From: Micromonospora sp. CB01531
Lineage (GTDB): Bacteria; Actinomycetota; Actinomycetes; Mycobacteriales; Micromonosporaceae
Direction: 5' to 3'
Length of the DNA: 64,000 bases
NCBI RefSeq assembly: GCF_001905095.1
Contig: NZ_LWLS01000060.1
Coordinates: 1 to 64,000, forward strand
Part shown: positions 43,561 to 52,108 of the stretch, piece after piece
Numbering within the stretch: the stretch's first letter is position 1
Layout of the letters: every line of letters starts with the position of its first letter
The notes under the pieces: model-generated
The model's database searches: none
What the model saw: the letters and a program-made list of their open reading frames with translations, nothing else
Told to the model about the DNA's origin: nothing
Program-made: the position numbers and the translations under genes

Positions 43561-43968
43561 GTGAACTACACCGAGTTCATCCAGTCGGTGGCGGCGAAAC
43601 CGCTGGCGGCACCGGCGCAGGCCGAGCCGATCACCCGCGCCACGCTCGTGACGCTGGCGGAACGGATCACCGGCGGGCAGGCGCGGGACCTCGCCACCCA
43701 GCTTCCCGAGGAACTGCGGTCGTGTGTCGACAAGCCCGACGAGCACCCCGAACCGTTCGGGCTGACGGAGTTCCTCGAGCGGGTGCAGAACCGGGCCGCG
43801 GTCGGTCGGCAGGAGGCCACCGACGGTGCGCGCGCCGTGCTGGACACCCTGCGGGAGAAGATCAGCGCCAAGGAGTACGGGGACGTCGTCGACCAGTTGC
43901 CGCAGGAGTTCTGGCAGCTGACCGGACCATCGGTCAACCGGTTCGAAACCCGCCGGGTCGGCACCTAG
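43561..43968 (+). CDS. DUF2267 protein A
   Basis: A 135-residue all-helical protein of the DUF2267 family: YTEFIQSVAA, ATLVTLAERITGGQARDLATQLPEEL, LTEFLERV and the repeat-like ISAKEYGDVVDQLPQEFW. The function is unknown; members are often stress-induced. GAGAGGGGG precedes the GTG. It is a paralogue of the protein at 45079, and both have GTTT-N15-GGGTA promoters. Confidence 0.85.
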   Translation: MNYTEFIQSVAAKPLAAPAQAEPITRATLVTLAERITGGQARDLATQLPEELRSCVDKPDEHPEPFGLTEFLERVQNRAAVGRQEATDGARAVLDTLREKISAKEYGDVVDQLPQEFWQLTGPSVNRFETRRVGT

Positions 43969-43981
43969 GGCGGTCGCGGGG

Positions 43982-44935
43982 TCACCCCTGCAGCCGGATC
44001 TCAGCCGGCTCGCGATCGCTGCGCAGCCCCTTCCAGGACGGGTGCCGCAGCCGCCGGTCCGGGGTCCAGGACCGGAAGGTGACGTCACCGACCAGGGCCG
44101 GGTCGACCCAGACGGCGTGGCGGGCGTGCTCGCGCGGCACCGGGGAGTCGAACGGCGAGTCCGGCCGGCCCAGCGGCTTCAGGCGCCGCTGCAGGTCGCG
44201 CAGCACGGTCTGGGTGAAGCCGGTGCCGACGTGACCGATGTAGATCAGCTTGTCGTCCGCGTCGTACATGCCGAGCAGCAGCGAACCGATGGTGCCGGCC
44301 CGCCGGCCGGACCCCGGCTTCCAGCCACCGACGATCACCTCGACCGTGTCGTTGAGCGGCACCTTGACCCACGCCGGTGCCCGGCGGCCGGGCTGGTACG
44401 GCGCACCCAGCTGCTTGGCGACGACCCCCTCCAGGCCGAGTTCGGCCGCCGCCGTGGCCAGGTCCCGGCCGGCCTCGCCGGTCCAGTACGGCGGCGTGTC
44501 GACGCTCTCGCCGCTGACGCCCAGCTCCTCCAGCGTCGCGCGACGCTCGGTGTACGGCAGCGCGGTGAGGTCCCGCCCGTCCAGGTGCAGGAGGTCGAAC
44601 AGGTACAGCCGCACCGGGGTCGCCTCGACCAGCGCGGCGGCCGGCGCCCGGACGTGCATCCGGTGCTGCAACGCCGAGAAGCTGGGCCGCCCCTGGCCGT
44701 CGAGCGCCACGATCTCCCCGTCGAGCACCGCCCGCCGCCCCGCCAGCAGCCGCGCCAGCTCGCCCAGCTCCGGATACGCCCGGGTGACGTCCCGGTCGTT
44801 GCGGCTGAGCAGCCGGAACCCGCCGTCGACGTAGGCGATCGCGCGGACGCCGTCCCACTTGAACTCGTAGCCCCAACCCGACCCGGTGGGCAGCGCGCCG
44901 CTGGAGGCGAGCATCGGCGGCACGAGCTTCGGCAT
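43982..44935 (-). CDS. ATP-dependent DNA ligase (LigC/LigD-ligase-domain type)
   Basis: A 317-residue stand-alone ligase with no polymerase or phosphoesterase domain. Motif I is EFKWDGVRA with the adenylated Lys near residue 32, motif III is LYLFDLLHLDG, motif IV LEGVVAK and motif V WVKVPL. A C-terminal OB domain starts at DTVEVIVGGWKPGSGRRAGTI. It seals nicks, probably in repair with Ku-type or base-excision partners, none of which are nearby. ATG 44935 is chosen where homology begins; upstream GTG 44947 is possible. Confidence 0.9.
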   Translation of the reverse strand: MPKLVPPMLASSGALPTGSGWGYEFKWDGVRAIAYVDGGFRLLSRNDRDVTRAYPELGELARLLAGRRAVLDGEIVALDGQGRPSFSALQHRMHVRAPAAALVEATPVRLYLFDLLHLDGRDLTALPYTERRATLEELGVSGESVDTPPYWTGEAGRDLATAAAELGLEGVVAKQLGAPYQPGRRAPAWVKVPLNDTVEVIVGGWKPGSGRRAGTIGSLLLGMYDADDKLIYIGHVGTGFTQTVLRDLQRRLKPLGRPDSPFDSPVPREHARHAVWVDPALVGDVTFRSWTPDRRLRHPSWKGLRSDREPAEIRLQG

Positions 44936-45021
44936 CCTGGCACCCACGCCTCGATCATGGCCAACGCCGCCGCCGGGCAACGCCGGTTTCCGGCCTTTCG
45001 CCCGGTGGCCGGACCGCCGTC

Positions 45022-45046
45022 GTTTGTGGCAGGCGGCGGCGGGTAG
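45022..45046 (+). promoter_or_regulatory. SigB-type stress promoter of second DUF2267 gene
   Basis: GTTT (45022-45025), 15-bp spacer, GGGTAG (45041-45046), 32 bp before ATG 45079. Confidence 0.7.
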
Positions 45047-45078
45047 CCACCCGGTCTCCGGGACGGGAAGGACGGGGC

Positions 45079-45468
45079 ATGGCTGAGCTGGAGTTCGTCG
45101 AGAAGGTGGCGGCGGGGGCCGGGGTCCCGGCGGAGACGGCGCGGGCGCTGACCGAGGCCACCCTGCGTACCCTCGCGGAGCGGATCAGCGGCGGCGAGGC
45201 GGCCGACCTGGCCGACCACGTGGCGCACCAGCTGCGTCCGCTGCTGGCCCGGGCCCGCCCCGAGGAGCCGGAGGCATTCGGGTACGACGAGTTCCTGCGC
45301 CGGGTGGCGGAGCGCGCGGGAGTGGAACGTGCGGTCGCCGAGCGGGGCGCCCGGGCCGTCCTGCGGACCCTGGACCCCGTGGTCGGGCACCAGGAATTCA
45401 CGAACGCGCTGTCGCAACTGCCGGCGGACATCCGGGGCCTGGCCCAGCCGGTGCCCCGCGGGCGCTGA
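45079..45468 (+). CDS. DUF2267 protein B
   Basis: A 129-residue paralogue of the protein at 43561: FVEKVAAGAGV, ATLRTLAERISGGEAADLADHV, YDEFLRRVAERAG and FTNALSQLPADI. The two DUF2267 genes flank the DNA ligase and share a promoter type, which suggests duplication and a common stress role. The biochemical function is unknown. Confidence 0.85.
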   Translation: MAELEFVEKVAAGAGVPAETARALTEATLRTLAERISGGEAADLADHVAHQLRPLLARARPEEPEAFGYDEFLRRVAERAGVERAVAERGARAVLRTLDPVVGHQEFTNALSQLPADIRGLAQPVPRGR

Positions 45469-45550
45469 CCGCCCGGGTCGGGCGGCCAGCCGGGGCGGAC
45501 GAACCCCCAGCGACGATGTCCCAGGACGCGGCCGGGGCAGGCATCACTGT

Positions 45551-45583
45551 GGTCCCGGCGGTCGCCCGTGGACCGCCGGGACC
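45551..45583. terminator. Bidirectional terminator between convergent genes
   Basis: A perfect 13-bp stem GGTCCCGGCGGTC (45551-45563) with 45571-45583 and a 7-nt loop, between the DUF2267 B stop and the VOC gene stop. Confidence 0.8.
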
Positions 45584-45589
45584 ATCCGG

Positions 45590-45979
45590 TCAGCCGGGCA
45601 GGTACAGGAACGACCACTGGTGGCCGTCGAGGTCCCGGAACCCGCGCATGTACATGAATCCGAGGTCCTGGCCCGGGCCCAGCGACTGCCCGCCCGCGAC
45701 GGCGGCCAGGTCGACCAGCTCGTCGACCCGTTCCCGCCGGTCGACGCCGAGGCCGACGATGACCTCCCGGCTGGTCGCGGTGTCGCACACCGCGGTGCCG
45801 GCGAACGCGGCGAAGGCCGTCGGGGTGTGCAGGATCAGGTGGGTGCTGCCGCCGAGGGTGAGCTGGGCGCTCTCCCCGCCGGGCTGCCGGGGCCCGGCGG
45901 TGAAGCCGAGGGCGGTGAAGAACTCGACCGCCCGGTCGAGGTCGCGTACCGGCAGGTTGACGAACGTTCCGCTGCTCAT
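45590..45979 (-). CDS. VOC-family (glyoxalase/bleomycin-resistance-like) protein
   Basis: A 129-residue protein with the betaalphabetabetabeta repeat of VOC proteins: FVNLPVRDLDRAVEFFTALGF, STHLILHTP, and the ending FMYMRGFRDLDGHQWSFLYL that usually supplies a metal ligand. It resembles actinobacterial lactoylglutathione-lyase-like proteins of unknown substrate. The ATG overlaps the upstream gene's stop by 4 bp, so the two are coupled. The open frame continues upstream to 46453 but shadows that gene. Confidence 0.85.
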   Translation of the reverse strand: MSSGTFVNLPVRDLDRAVEFFTALGFTAGPRQPGGESAQLTLGGSTHLILHTPTAFAAFAGTAVCDTATSREVIVGLGVDRRERVDELVDLAAVAGGQSLGPGQDLGFMYMRGFRDLDGHQWSFLYLPG

Positions 45980-46695
45980 CGGGTCTCCTCCGGCGACTCC
46001 AGGAGTTGCTTGAGGGCGGCCAGCCGGTCTCGCCAGTACGCCCGGAGCCGGTCCGCCTCGTCGGCGTCGGCCAGCTTCTCGTGCAGGACGGCCACTCGCG
46101 CCTTTGCCTCGCCCGCCGGGGTGAAGCCGACGGCGATCCGGGTGGGCCCGCCGGCCCAGTCCGCCCGGAAGGTCCTCGGCGCGGTGGCGGTACGGACCCG
46201 GACCGGCACGTCCGGCAGCCACCGCCGGCGTACGGCCTCGTCGGCGAACGCGGCGAACAGCACCGCCACCGGCACCGCCACGGTCCGGCTGCCGGTGGCC
46301 TCGAAGCCGCCGCCTCGGCGCTGCCCCGGCTCGCGCAGCCCGCGCGCCTGCTCGTACCCGACGGTGACCGTCTGCGCCCACCAGCCGGGCACGTCGTGCG
46401 TCGTGACCAGCCAGCGCGCGATCTCGGTGTGGCCGCGCTCGGCGGCGCCCCACTCGTCGAGCAGCCGGAACCAGTCATCCCAGGCGCGTCCGGTCCGCTC
46501 GCGCAACACAGCATCCGAGACCCGGTCCCGCTGCCCCCGGCCGCCAGCGGCGGCCGGAACGGGGTCGGGCGTGCCGGCGGTCGGGGCGTCGGTGGTGGCC
46601 TTGGCGAGCAGCTGGCGACGGGCGGTCGTGTAGCTCTCGCCGGTCTTCGCCATCCGGGCCCGCACCCGGGTCTTGAACGACTTCTGAGTCGTCAT
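45976..46695 (-). CDS. SRPBCC-like protein with conserved basic N-terminal motif
   Basis: A 239-residue protein. Residues 1-35 (KSFKTRVRARMAKTGESYTT) form a short motif I have seen in several actinobacterial proteins of unknown function. The C-terminal 120 residues look like a START/SRPBCC fold: VAVLFAAFADEAVRRRWLPD, ADWAGGPTRIAVGFTPAG and ending in a long helix. The ATG at 46695 has GGGAG upstream. It is co-translated with the VOC protein. Ligand and function are unknown. Confidence 0.7.
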   Translation of the reverse strand: MTTQKSFKTRVRARMAKTGESYTTARRQLLAKATTDAPTAGTPDPVPAAAGGRGQRDRVSDAVLRERTGRAWDDWFRLLDEWGAAERGHTEIARWLVTTHDVPGWWAQTVTVGYEQARGLREPGQRRGGGFEATGSRTVAVPVAVLFAAFADEAVRRRWLPDVPVRVRTATAPRTFRADWAGGPTRIAVGFTPAGEAKARVAVLHEKLADADEADRLRAYWRDRLAALKQLLESPEETR

Positions 46696-46925
46696 CACAT
46701 GCTCCCGTCGGCGGCACGGTCGCAGGGACTCACGCTCCCGTCGACCTCGCCGCACTGGAGTGCATGTGGCGTGTCGAGGTGGGCCAAGCGGCACCGCGCC
46801 CCGAGAACGCAAGATCCCCTTTGCCTCCGCGAGGCCGGCGGCGTGAGCACCGGGGAAGGAGGTGAGGCGCAGGACTACGCCGGGGCCAGCATACGCCTCC
46901 GAACGCCCGGGTGGGGGAGGTCAGC

Positions 46926-47696
46926 TCACCGGGCCGGTTCGGCGGTCTGCTCCCAGATCGACTTCATCTCGTCGAAGGCCTGTTCCATGAGCTGCACCAT
47001 CGCCTCCCGGGCACGCTCGCCGTCGTGCCGCTGGATCGCCTGAGCGACCTCGGCGTGCAGCTGCAGCGCCTGCTCGTGCGGGTGGTGTGGCATCAGGTGG
47101 TGCTTGTGTCGACCGGTGAGCACCTCCGCGACCAGATCCTGCAACCGGACGAACATCTCGTTGCCGGAGGCGAGCAGCACCCGCCGATGGAACTCGATGT
47201 CGAGGCGCAGGAAGCGCTCCTCGTCGCCGGCCTTGCCGGCGGCCCACATCTTCGCCGCGAGTCCGACCAGATCGCTCGCCTCGTCGTGGCCGGCCCGGTT
47301 GGCGGCCAGCAGGGCGGCGTGCGGCTCGATCGCGGTGCGCAGCTCGGTGATCGACCGGAGCTGGGTGATCCGGCTGTCCGAGGCGAGCCGCCAGCGGATC
47401 ACCTGCGGGTCGAAGACGTTCCAGTCGTGCGCCGGCCGGATCGTCACCCCGACCCGTCGCCGGGTCTCGATGAACCCGATCGACGCCAGGACCCGCAGCA
47501 CCTCGCGGACCACCGAGCGGGACACCTCGTAGCGGTCCACCAGATCGTCGATGTTGAGGACCGCCCCGGGGGCGAATTCGCCGCCGCAGATGGCGGTGCC
47601 GAGGTGCTCAAGGACACGTGCGTGCAGCCCGGCTTCGGCTGGGGCGTGCTGGGCGGTGGTGCCCCCGGAGGAGTACGGTTCCACGCCAAGGATCAT
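46926..47696 (-). CDS. FadR-subfamily GntR transcriptional regulator
   Basis: A 256-residue repressor. The winged helix holds LEHLGTAICGGEFAPGAVL and VDRYEVSRSVVREVLRVLASIGF, about residues 27-85. An all-helical FCD ligand domain (about 105-240) holds metal-ligand positions in RLDIEFHRRVL and HAEVAQAI. It diverges from the aldonate operon across 124 bp, so it most likely represses that operon and responds to an aldonate or its keto-deoxy product, as DgoR does in enteric bacteria. No Shine-Dalgarno is obvious before ATG 47696. Confidence 0.88.
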   Translation of the reverse strand: MILGVEPYSSGGTTAQHAPAEAGLHARVLEHLGTAICGGEFAPGAVLNIDDLVDRYEVSRSVVREVLRVLASIGFIETRRRVGVTIRPAHDWNVFDPQVIRWRLASDSRITQLRSITELRTAIEPHAALLAANRAGHDEASDLVGLAAKMWAAGKAGDEERFLRLDIEFHRRVLLASGNEMFVRLQDLVAEVLTGRHKHHLMPHHPHEQALQLHAEVAQAIQRHDGERAREAMVQLMEQAFDEMKSIWEQTAEPAR

Positions 47697-47703
47697 ATCA
47701 GTT

Positions 47704-47713
47704 GGGTCTACCC
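47704..47713. promoter_or_regulatory. Candidate GntR/FadR-type operator
   Basis: GGGT-CT-ACCC, a perfect 4-bp-arm palindrome of the GT-N-AC type used by FadR-subfamily regulators. It is one base upstream of the -35 box of the aldonate operon and 7 bp before the regulator's start codon. Confidence 0.5.
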
Positions 47714-47714
47714 C

Positions 47715-47744
47715 TTGAATAAGTCAGCTTTTTCGGCCTAGCAT
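47715..47744 (+). promoter_or_regulatory. Promoter of the aldonate operon
   Basis: TTGAAT (47715-47720), 18-bp spacer, TAGCAT (47739-47744). The region is conspicuously AT-rich compared with its surroundings. Confidence 0.6.
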
Positions 47745-47820
47745 CCCGACGTTAAGCGGATGTAAACCCCGAGGTAGCGCCCCATCAGGGGCCGCGACCG
47801 GGACCGAAGGAGAGATAAGC

Positions 47821-49110
47821 GTGCGACGTCGATCGATAATCGGCACTTCTCTGGCCGTCGTCGCCGCCATGGGCCTGTCCGCCTGCGGCGGCGGGGCCGA
47901 CGGCGGCAGCGGGTCGAAAACCCTGCGCGTGACGCTGGTGAACCACGTCTGGACGGAGAACATCAAGAAGGCTCTGCCGGAGTTCGAGAAGCAGACGGGC
48001 CTCAAGGTCGAGGTCACCCAGCTCGGTGAGGACCAGCTCTCCGACCAGTACAACGTCAAGCTGAACGCCGGGTCCAGCGACCTCGACGTGATGATGTACC
48101 GGCCGCTGCAGGAGGGGAAGCTGTTCGCCAAGAACAAGTACCTCGCCGACCTGACGGATCGGACCAAGTCCGATAGCGCCTTCGACTTCAGCGACTTCCA
48201 GGCCGGTCCGGTGCAGGCCACCACATACGAGGACAAGATCGTCGGCGTGCCGATCATCACCGAGCAGGAGGTCCTCTACTACCGTAAGGACCTGCTGGAG
48301 AAGTCCGGTTTCACGGCCCCGCCGAAGACCCTTGACGAGCTCAAGACGCAGGCGGCGAAGGTCGCGGCCGACAACCCCGGAGTCGCGGGCTTCGTGTCCC
48401 GCACCGGCAAGGCGGCCGCCGTCACGCAGTTCTCCAGCTTCCTGTACAGCTTCGGCGGCGACTTCGTCGACGGCAGCGGGAAGGCCTCGGTCAACACCGA
48501 GCAGGCCAAGCAGGCGTACGCCTACTACGGCGGGCTGCTCCGCGACCACGGCCCGAAGAACATCAGCACCGACATGAGCTGGTCGGAGGCGATGGCGATC
48601 TTCACCCAGGGCAAGGCGGCCTTCTACACCGAGGCCAACTCGCTCTACAAGAACGCCACCGACCCGGCCAAGTCGAAGGTCTCCGACACCGTCGGCTTCG
48701 CGACCTTCCCGGCCGGCCCGGCCGGCTCGAAGCCGTACAACATCCCGTCCTGGGCGCTCGGCATCAACGACGCGTCGAAGAACAAGGACAACGCCTGGAA
48801 GTTCATCCAATGGGCGGCCGGCAAGGAGCAGTCCCTGACGCAGCAGAAGGCCGGCGTCCCCGGCGCCCGGGCCTCCGTCTGGGACAACCCGGAGGGCACC
48901 GCGACCTACCCGAAGGACCTCGCCGAGGCCACCAAGGTCAGCACCGCCAACGGCATCGGCCACGACCGTCCGCTGGTCGTGAAGGTCGCCCAGGCTCGCG
49001 AGATCGTCGGCCAGCCGATCGTCGACGCGATCACCGGCAAGGACGCGGCCGCCTCGGCGGACGCGGCGAACGAGGCGTTCCAGAAGTTCCTCGACGACGA
49101 GGCGAAGTAG
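47821..49110 (+). CDS. Sugar/aldonate-binding lipoprotein of ABC importer
   Basis: A 429-residue solute-binding protein. A signal peptide and lipobox LSAC place the lipidated Cys near residue 22. LRVTLVNHVWTENIKKALPE and DLDVMMYRPLQEGKL belong to the ligand-binding fold. AAGGAGAG precedes the GTG. It heads an operon of galactonate-type catabolism, so an aldonate or uronate-derived acid is the likely ligand rather than a neutral sugar. Confidence 0.88.
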   Translation: MRRRSIIGTSLAVVAAMGLSACGGGADGGSGSKTLRVTLVNHVWTENIKKALPEFEKQTGLKVEVTQLGEDQLSDQYNVKLNAGSSDLDVMMYRPLQEGKLFAKNKYLADLTDRTKSDSAFDFSDFQAGPVQATTYEDKIVGVPIITEQEVLYYRKDLLEKSGFTAPPKTLDELKTQAAKVAADNPGVAGFVSRTGKAAAVTQFSSFLYSFGGDFVDGSGKASVNTEQAKQAYAYYGGLLRDHGPKNISTDMSWSEAMAIFTQGKAAFYTEANSLYKNATDPAKSKVSDTVGFATFPAGPAGSKPYNIPSWALGINDASKNKDNAWKFIQWAAGKEQSLTQQKAGVPGARASVWDNPEGTATYPKDLAEATKVSTANGIGHDRPLVVKVAQAREIVGQPIVDAITGKDAAASADAANEAFQKFLDDEAK

Positions 49111-49117
49111 TCCGACC

Positions 49118-49153
49118 GCGGGGTGGCGGGGCTGACCGGCTCCGCCACCCCGC
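49118..49153 (+). other. Intercistronic stem-loop after the binding-protein gene
   Basis: A perfect 12-bp stem GCGGGGTGGCGG (49118-49129) with 49142-49153 and a 12-nt loop, placed like the stem at 38653-38683 between binding-protein and permease genes. Confidence 0.7.
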
Positions 49154-49187
49154 GCCGGGACCCTGGCCCTGAACACCCGGAGACCTC

Positions 49188-50138
49188 ATGTCAGCCGTCA
49201 CCACACCCGTCACCAGATCGCCCGACGCCGGGCCGGCACCCTCGGCGGAGTCGGCCTGGTCGCGCTGGGCCAACGCGCACCGCAAGTGGCTCTTCGCGGC
49301 ACCCGCCATGGCATTCGTCGCCGTGCTGATCATCTTCCCGGTGGCGTGGACCGGATACCTCAGCCTGACCGACGCCGAGGGCTCGGTACGCGCCGAGAGC
49401 CAGTTCATCGGGCTCCAGAACTATCTGGACGTGCTCACCGACACCGACCGGTTCTGGCCGGCGGTGTGGCGAACCGTCTTCTTCACCGGCGTCGTGCTCC
49501 TCGTCGAGGTCGTGCTCGGCATGGCGATCGCCCTGCTGCTGTGGCGACCGTTCCGCGGTGAGAAGTGGGTCCGGGTCGCCATCCTCCTGCCGCTGGTGGC
49601 CACCCCGGTCGCGGTCGGCATGATGTGGCGGCTGATCTTCGACCCCAACATCGGGATGGCGAACCAGCTGCTCAGCTGGGTCGGCATCGGCCCCCAGCCC
49701 TGGCTGGCCGGCCAGAGTTCGGCCCTGCCGACGACGATGTTCATCGACATCTGGCAGTGGACCCCGATGGTCGTGCTGATCCTGCTCGCCGGGTTGACGT
49801 CGCTCTCCGACGAGCCCCAGGAGGCGGCCCTCATCGACGGCGCCAGCACCTGGCAGCGGTTCCGGCACGTCACCCTGCCGCTGCTGATGCCCACCGTGAT
49901 CGTCGCGATCCTGCTGCGCGGCATCGATGCGCTGAAGACCTTCGACATCCTCTACGCCACCAAGGGCCGCGGCGGCGGGTCGTTCCACGAGGTGGAAACC
50001 CTCAACGTCTACGCGTACGGCCTCAGCTTCGACTACAACGACTACGGCGTCTCATCGACGGTCCTCATCATCTTCTTCCTGATCATCATCGGGGTGATGT
50101 GGGCTCTGACCTACCGCAAGAAGGGGCTGCAGCGATGA
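49188..50138 (+). CDS. ABC transporter permease 1 of aldonate operon
   Basis: A 316-residue CUT1 permease with six hydrophobic segments and EAA loop EPQEAALIDGASTWQRF near residue 205. Its polar N-terminus of about 35 residues is cytoplasmic. The stop overlaps the next ATG by 4 bp. Confidence 0.92.
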   Translation: MSAVTTPVTRSPDAGPAPSAESAWSRWANAHRKWLFAAPAMAFVAVLIIFPVAWTGYLSLTDAEGSVRAESQFIGLQNYLDVLTDTDRFWPAVWRTVFFTGVVLLVEVVLGMAIALLLWRPFRGEKWVRVAILLPLVATPVAVGMMWRLIFDPNIGMANQLLSWVGIGPQPWLAGQSSALPTTMFIDIWQWTPMVVLILLAGLTSLSDEPQEAALIDGASTWQRFRHVTLPLLMPTVIVAILLRGIDALKTFDILYATKGRGGGSFHEVETLNVYAYGLSFDYNDYGVSSTVLIIFFLIIIGVMWALTYRKKGLQR

Positions 50139-50950
50139 ACCCGGGCAAGCCGTTCAAGGTGTTCAAGGCGCTGGCGCTGGCCGTCGTGGTGATCTCGCTG
50201 GTCGCGCCGCTGCTCTGGATGATCGCCGCCTCGTTCAAGACCAACGTCGACATCTACGACACCAGCAAGGCGTTCTCCTTCTCGCCCACGCTGGACAACT
50301 ACCACAACGTGCTCCAGCAGGCGAACTACGTCCAGTTCATCGGCAACAGCCTCTGGGTGGCATTCGCCGCCACGGTGCTCTCCCTCATCCTCGGGGTGCC
50401 CGCCGCGTACTCGATGAGCCGCTTCAACATGAAGAAGTCCGCGCTCGTCGTGCTCATGGCCCGGGTCATCCCCGGTGTCTCGCTCCTGGTGCCCTGGTAC
50501 TACGTCTTCTCGAACCTGCAGATGGTCGGCGGCTTCACAGTGCTGATCCTCAGCCACATGTTCGTGTCGCTGCCGCTGATCGTCTACATCATGATGGGCT
50601 TCTTCGACAGCCTGCCGGAGGACCTGGAAGAGGCGGCGCTGGTCGACGGGCTGACCCACATCGGCGCGTTCCGCCGGATCACGCTGCCGCTGTCCGTACC
50701 GGGCATCGCGACCGCCGGGATTCTGTCCTTCATCTTCTCCTGGAACAACTTCATGTTCGCCCTGGTGCTCTCCGGCGCGGACACGAAGACCCTGCCCGTG
50801 GCGATTTTCGACTTCGTCGGCTACGCCAGCATCGACTGGGGCGGCCTGATGGCTGCGGCCGCCGTGGTCACCCTGCCGATCATGGTGATCGCCCTGTTCG
50901 TGCAGAAGTACATCGTCTCCGGCCTCACCGCCGGTGCCACGAAGGGCTGA
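50135..50950 (+). CDS. ABC transporter permease 2 of aldonate operon
   Basis: A 271-residue CUT1 permease with EAA loop DLEEAALVDGLTHIGAF near residue 167 and the usual terminal GLTAGATKG. It lies five bases before the dehydratase gene. As in the other two importers of this window, no ATPase gene is present. Confidence 0.92.
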   Translation: MNPGKPFKVFKALALAVVVISLVAPLLWMIAASFKTNVDIYDTSKAFSFSPTLDNYHNVLQQANYVQFIGNSLWVAFAATVLSLILGVPAAYSMSRFNMKKSALVVLMARVIPGVSLLVPWYYVFSNLQMVGGFTVLILSHMFVSLPLIVYIMMGFFDSLPEDLEEAALVDGLTHIGAFRRITLPLSVPGIATAGILSFIFSWNNFMFALVLSGADTKTLPVAIFDFVGYASIDWGGLMAAAAVVTLPIMVIALFVQKYIVSGLTAGATKG

Positions 50951-50955
50951 GCAGC

Positions 50956-52104
50956 ATGACCACCATCGCACGCATCGAGACCTTCCTCGTCGCCCCCCGC
51001 TGGCTCTTCGTCCGCGTCGAGACCACCGACGGGATCGTCGGCTGGGGCGAGGCGACCTGCGAGGGCCGGTCCGAGACCGTCCGCACCGCCGTCGAGCAGC
51101 TCAGCGAACTGCTGATCGGCCAGGACGCGCTGCGCATCGAGGACCACTGGCAGGTCATGACCAAGGGCTCGTTCTACCGCGGTGGGCCGATCCTGGCCAG
51201 CGCCGTGGCCGGCCTCGACCAGGCGCTGTGGGACATCGCCGGCAAGCACTACGGCGCCCCGGTGCACCAGCTGCTCGGCGGCCCGGTCCGGGACCGGATC
51301 CGGGTTTACGGCTGGGTCGGCGGCGACGAGCCCAGTGAGGTCCGCGACCAGATCAGCGCCGCCGTCGAGACGGGCCTCACCGCGGTGAAGATGAACGCCT
51401 CGGGCCGGATGAGCCCGGTGGCCTCGGTGGCCGAACTCGACGGGGTGGTCCAGCGGGTGGCCGCGGCCCGCGAGGTACTCGGTGATCAGCGGGACGTCGC
51501 GGTCGACTTCCACGGCCGGTTCAGCCTCGCCACCGCCCGCCGGGTTGCCCCACTGCTCGAGCCCTTCCGGCCGTTCTTCCTTGAGGAGCCGGTGGTTCCG
51601 GAGAACTCGCACCTCATCGGCGAGTTGGTCCGCGCCACCACCACGCCGGTGTCCACCGGGGAGCGGCTCTACAACCGGCAGGAGTTCCTGCCGGTGCTCC
51701 AGGCCGGCATCGCGGTCGCCCAGCCGGACCTCTCGCACGCGGGTGGCATCACCGAGGTCCGCAAGATCGCCGCGCTGGCCGAGGTGTACGACGTACAGCT
51801 CGCGCCGCACTGCCCGCTCGGCCCGATCGCCCTGGCGTCCTGCCTGCAGGTCGGCTTCGCCACGCCGAACTACCTGATCCAGGAGCAGAGCATCGGCATC
51901 CACTACAACCTCGGCGCCGAGGTGCTCGACTACTGCCTCGACAAGAAGCCGCTGACCTTCGTCGACGGCCACGTCGAGCGGCTCACGGGACCCGGCCTCG
52001 GCATCGAGATCGACGAAGACGCGGTGCGGGCGGCCGACAAGCGCGGCCACGCCTGGCGCAGCCCCACCTGGCGGCACCGCGACGGCTCCTACGCGGAATG
52101 GTGA
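50956..52104 (+). CDS. dgoD: D-galactonate dehydratase
   Basis: A 382-residue enolase-superfamily enzyme converting D-galactonate to 2-keto-3-deoxy-D-galactonate. It follows E. coli DgoD along its length: RWLFVRVETTDGIVGWGE, FYRGGPILASAVAGLDQALW, DFHGRFS, FLEEPVV, QPDLSHAGGITE, LAPHCPLGPIAL, QEQSIGIHYN, and an identical style of ending (WRHRDGSYAEW). Metal ligands Asp/Glu/Glu and the catalytic His of APHCPLG are in place. This gene assigns the operon's main substrate. Confidence 0.93.
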   Translation: MTTIARIETFLVAPRWLFVRVETTDGIVGWGEATCEGRSETVRTAVEQLSELLIGQDALRIEDHWQVMTKGSFYRGGPILASAVAGLDQALWDIAGKHYGAPVHQLLGGPVRDRIRVYGWVGGDEPSEVRDQISAAVETGLTAVKMNASGRMSPVASVAELDGVVQRVAAAREVLGDQRDVAVDFHGRFSLATARRVAPLLEPFRPFFLEEPVVPENSHLIGELVRATTTPVSTGERLYNRQEFLPVLQAGIAVAQPDLSHAGGITEVRKIAALAEVYDVQLAPHCPLGPIALASCLQVGFATPNYLIQEQSIGIHYNLGAEVLDYCLDKKPLTFVDGHVERLTGPGLGIEIDEDAVRAADKRGHAWRSPTWRHRDGSYAEW

Positions 52105-52108
52105 CCAC

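Noticed and set aside
45980..46453. Longer N-terminus for the VOC protein
   Set aside because: It runs through the SRPBCC-like gene in another frame; ATG 45979 begins the VOC fold.
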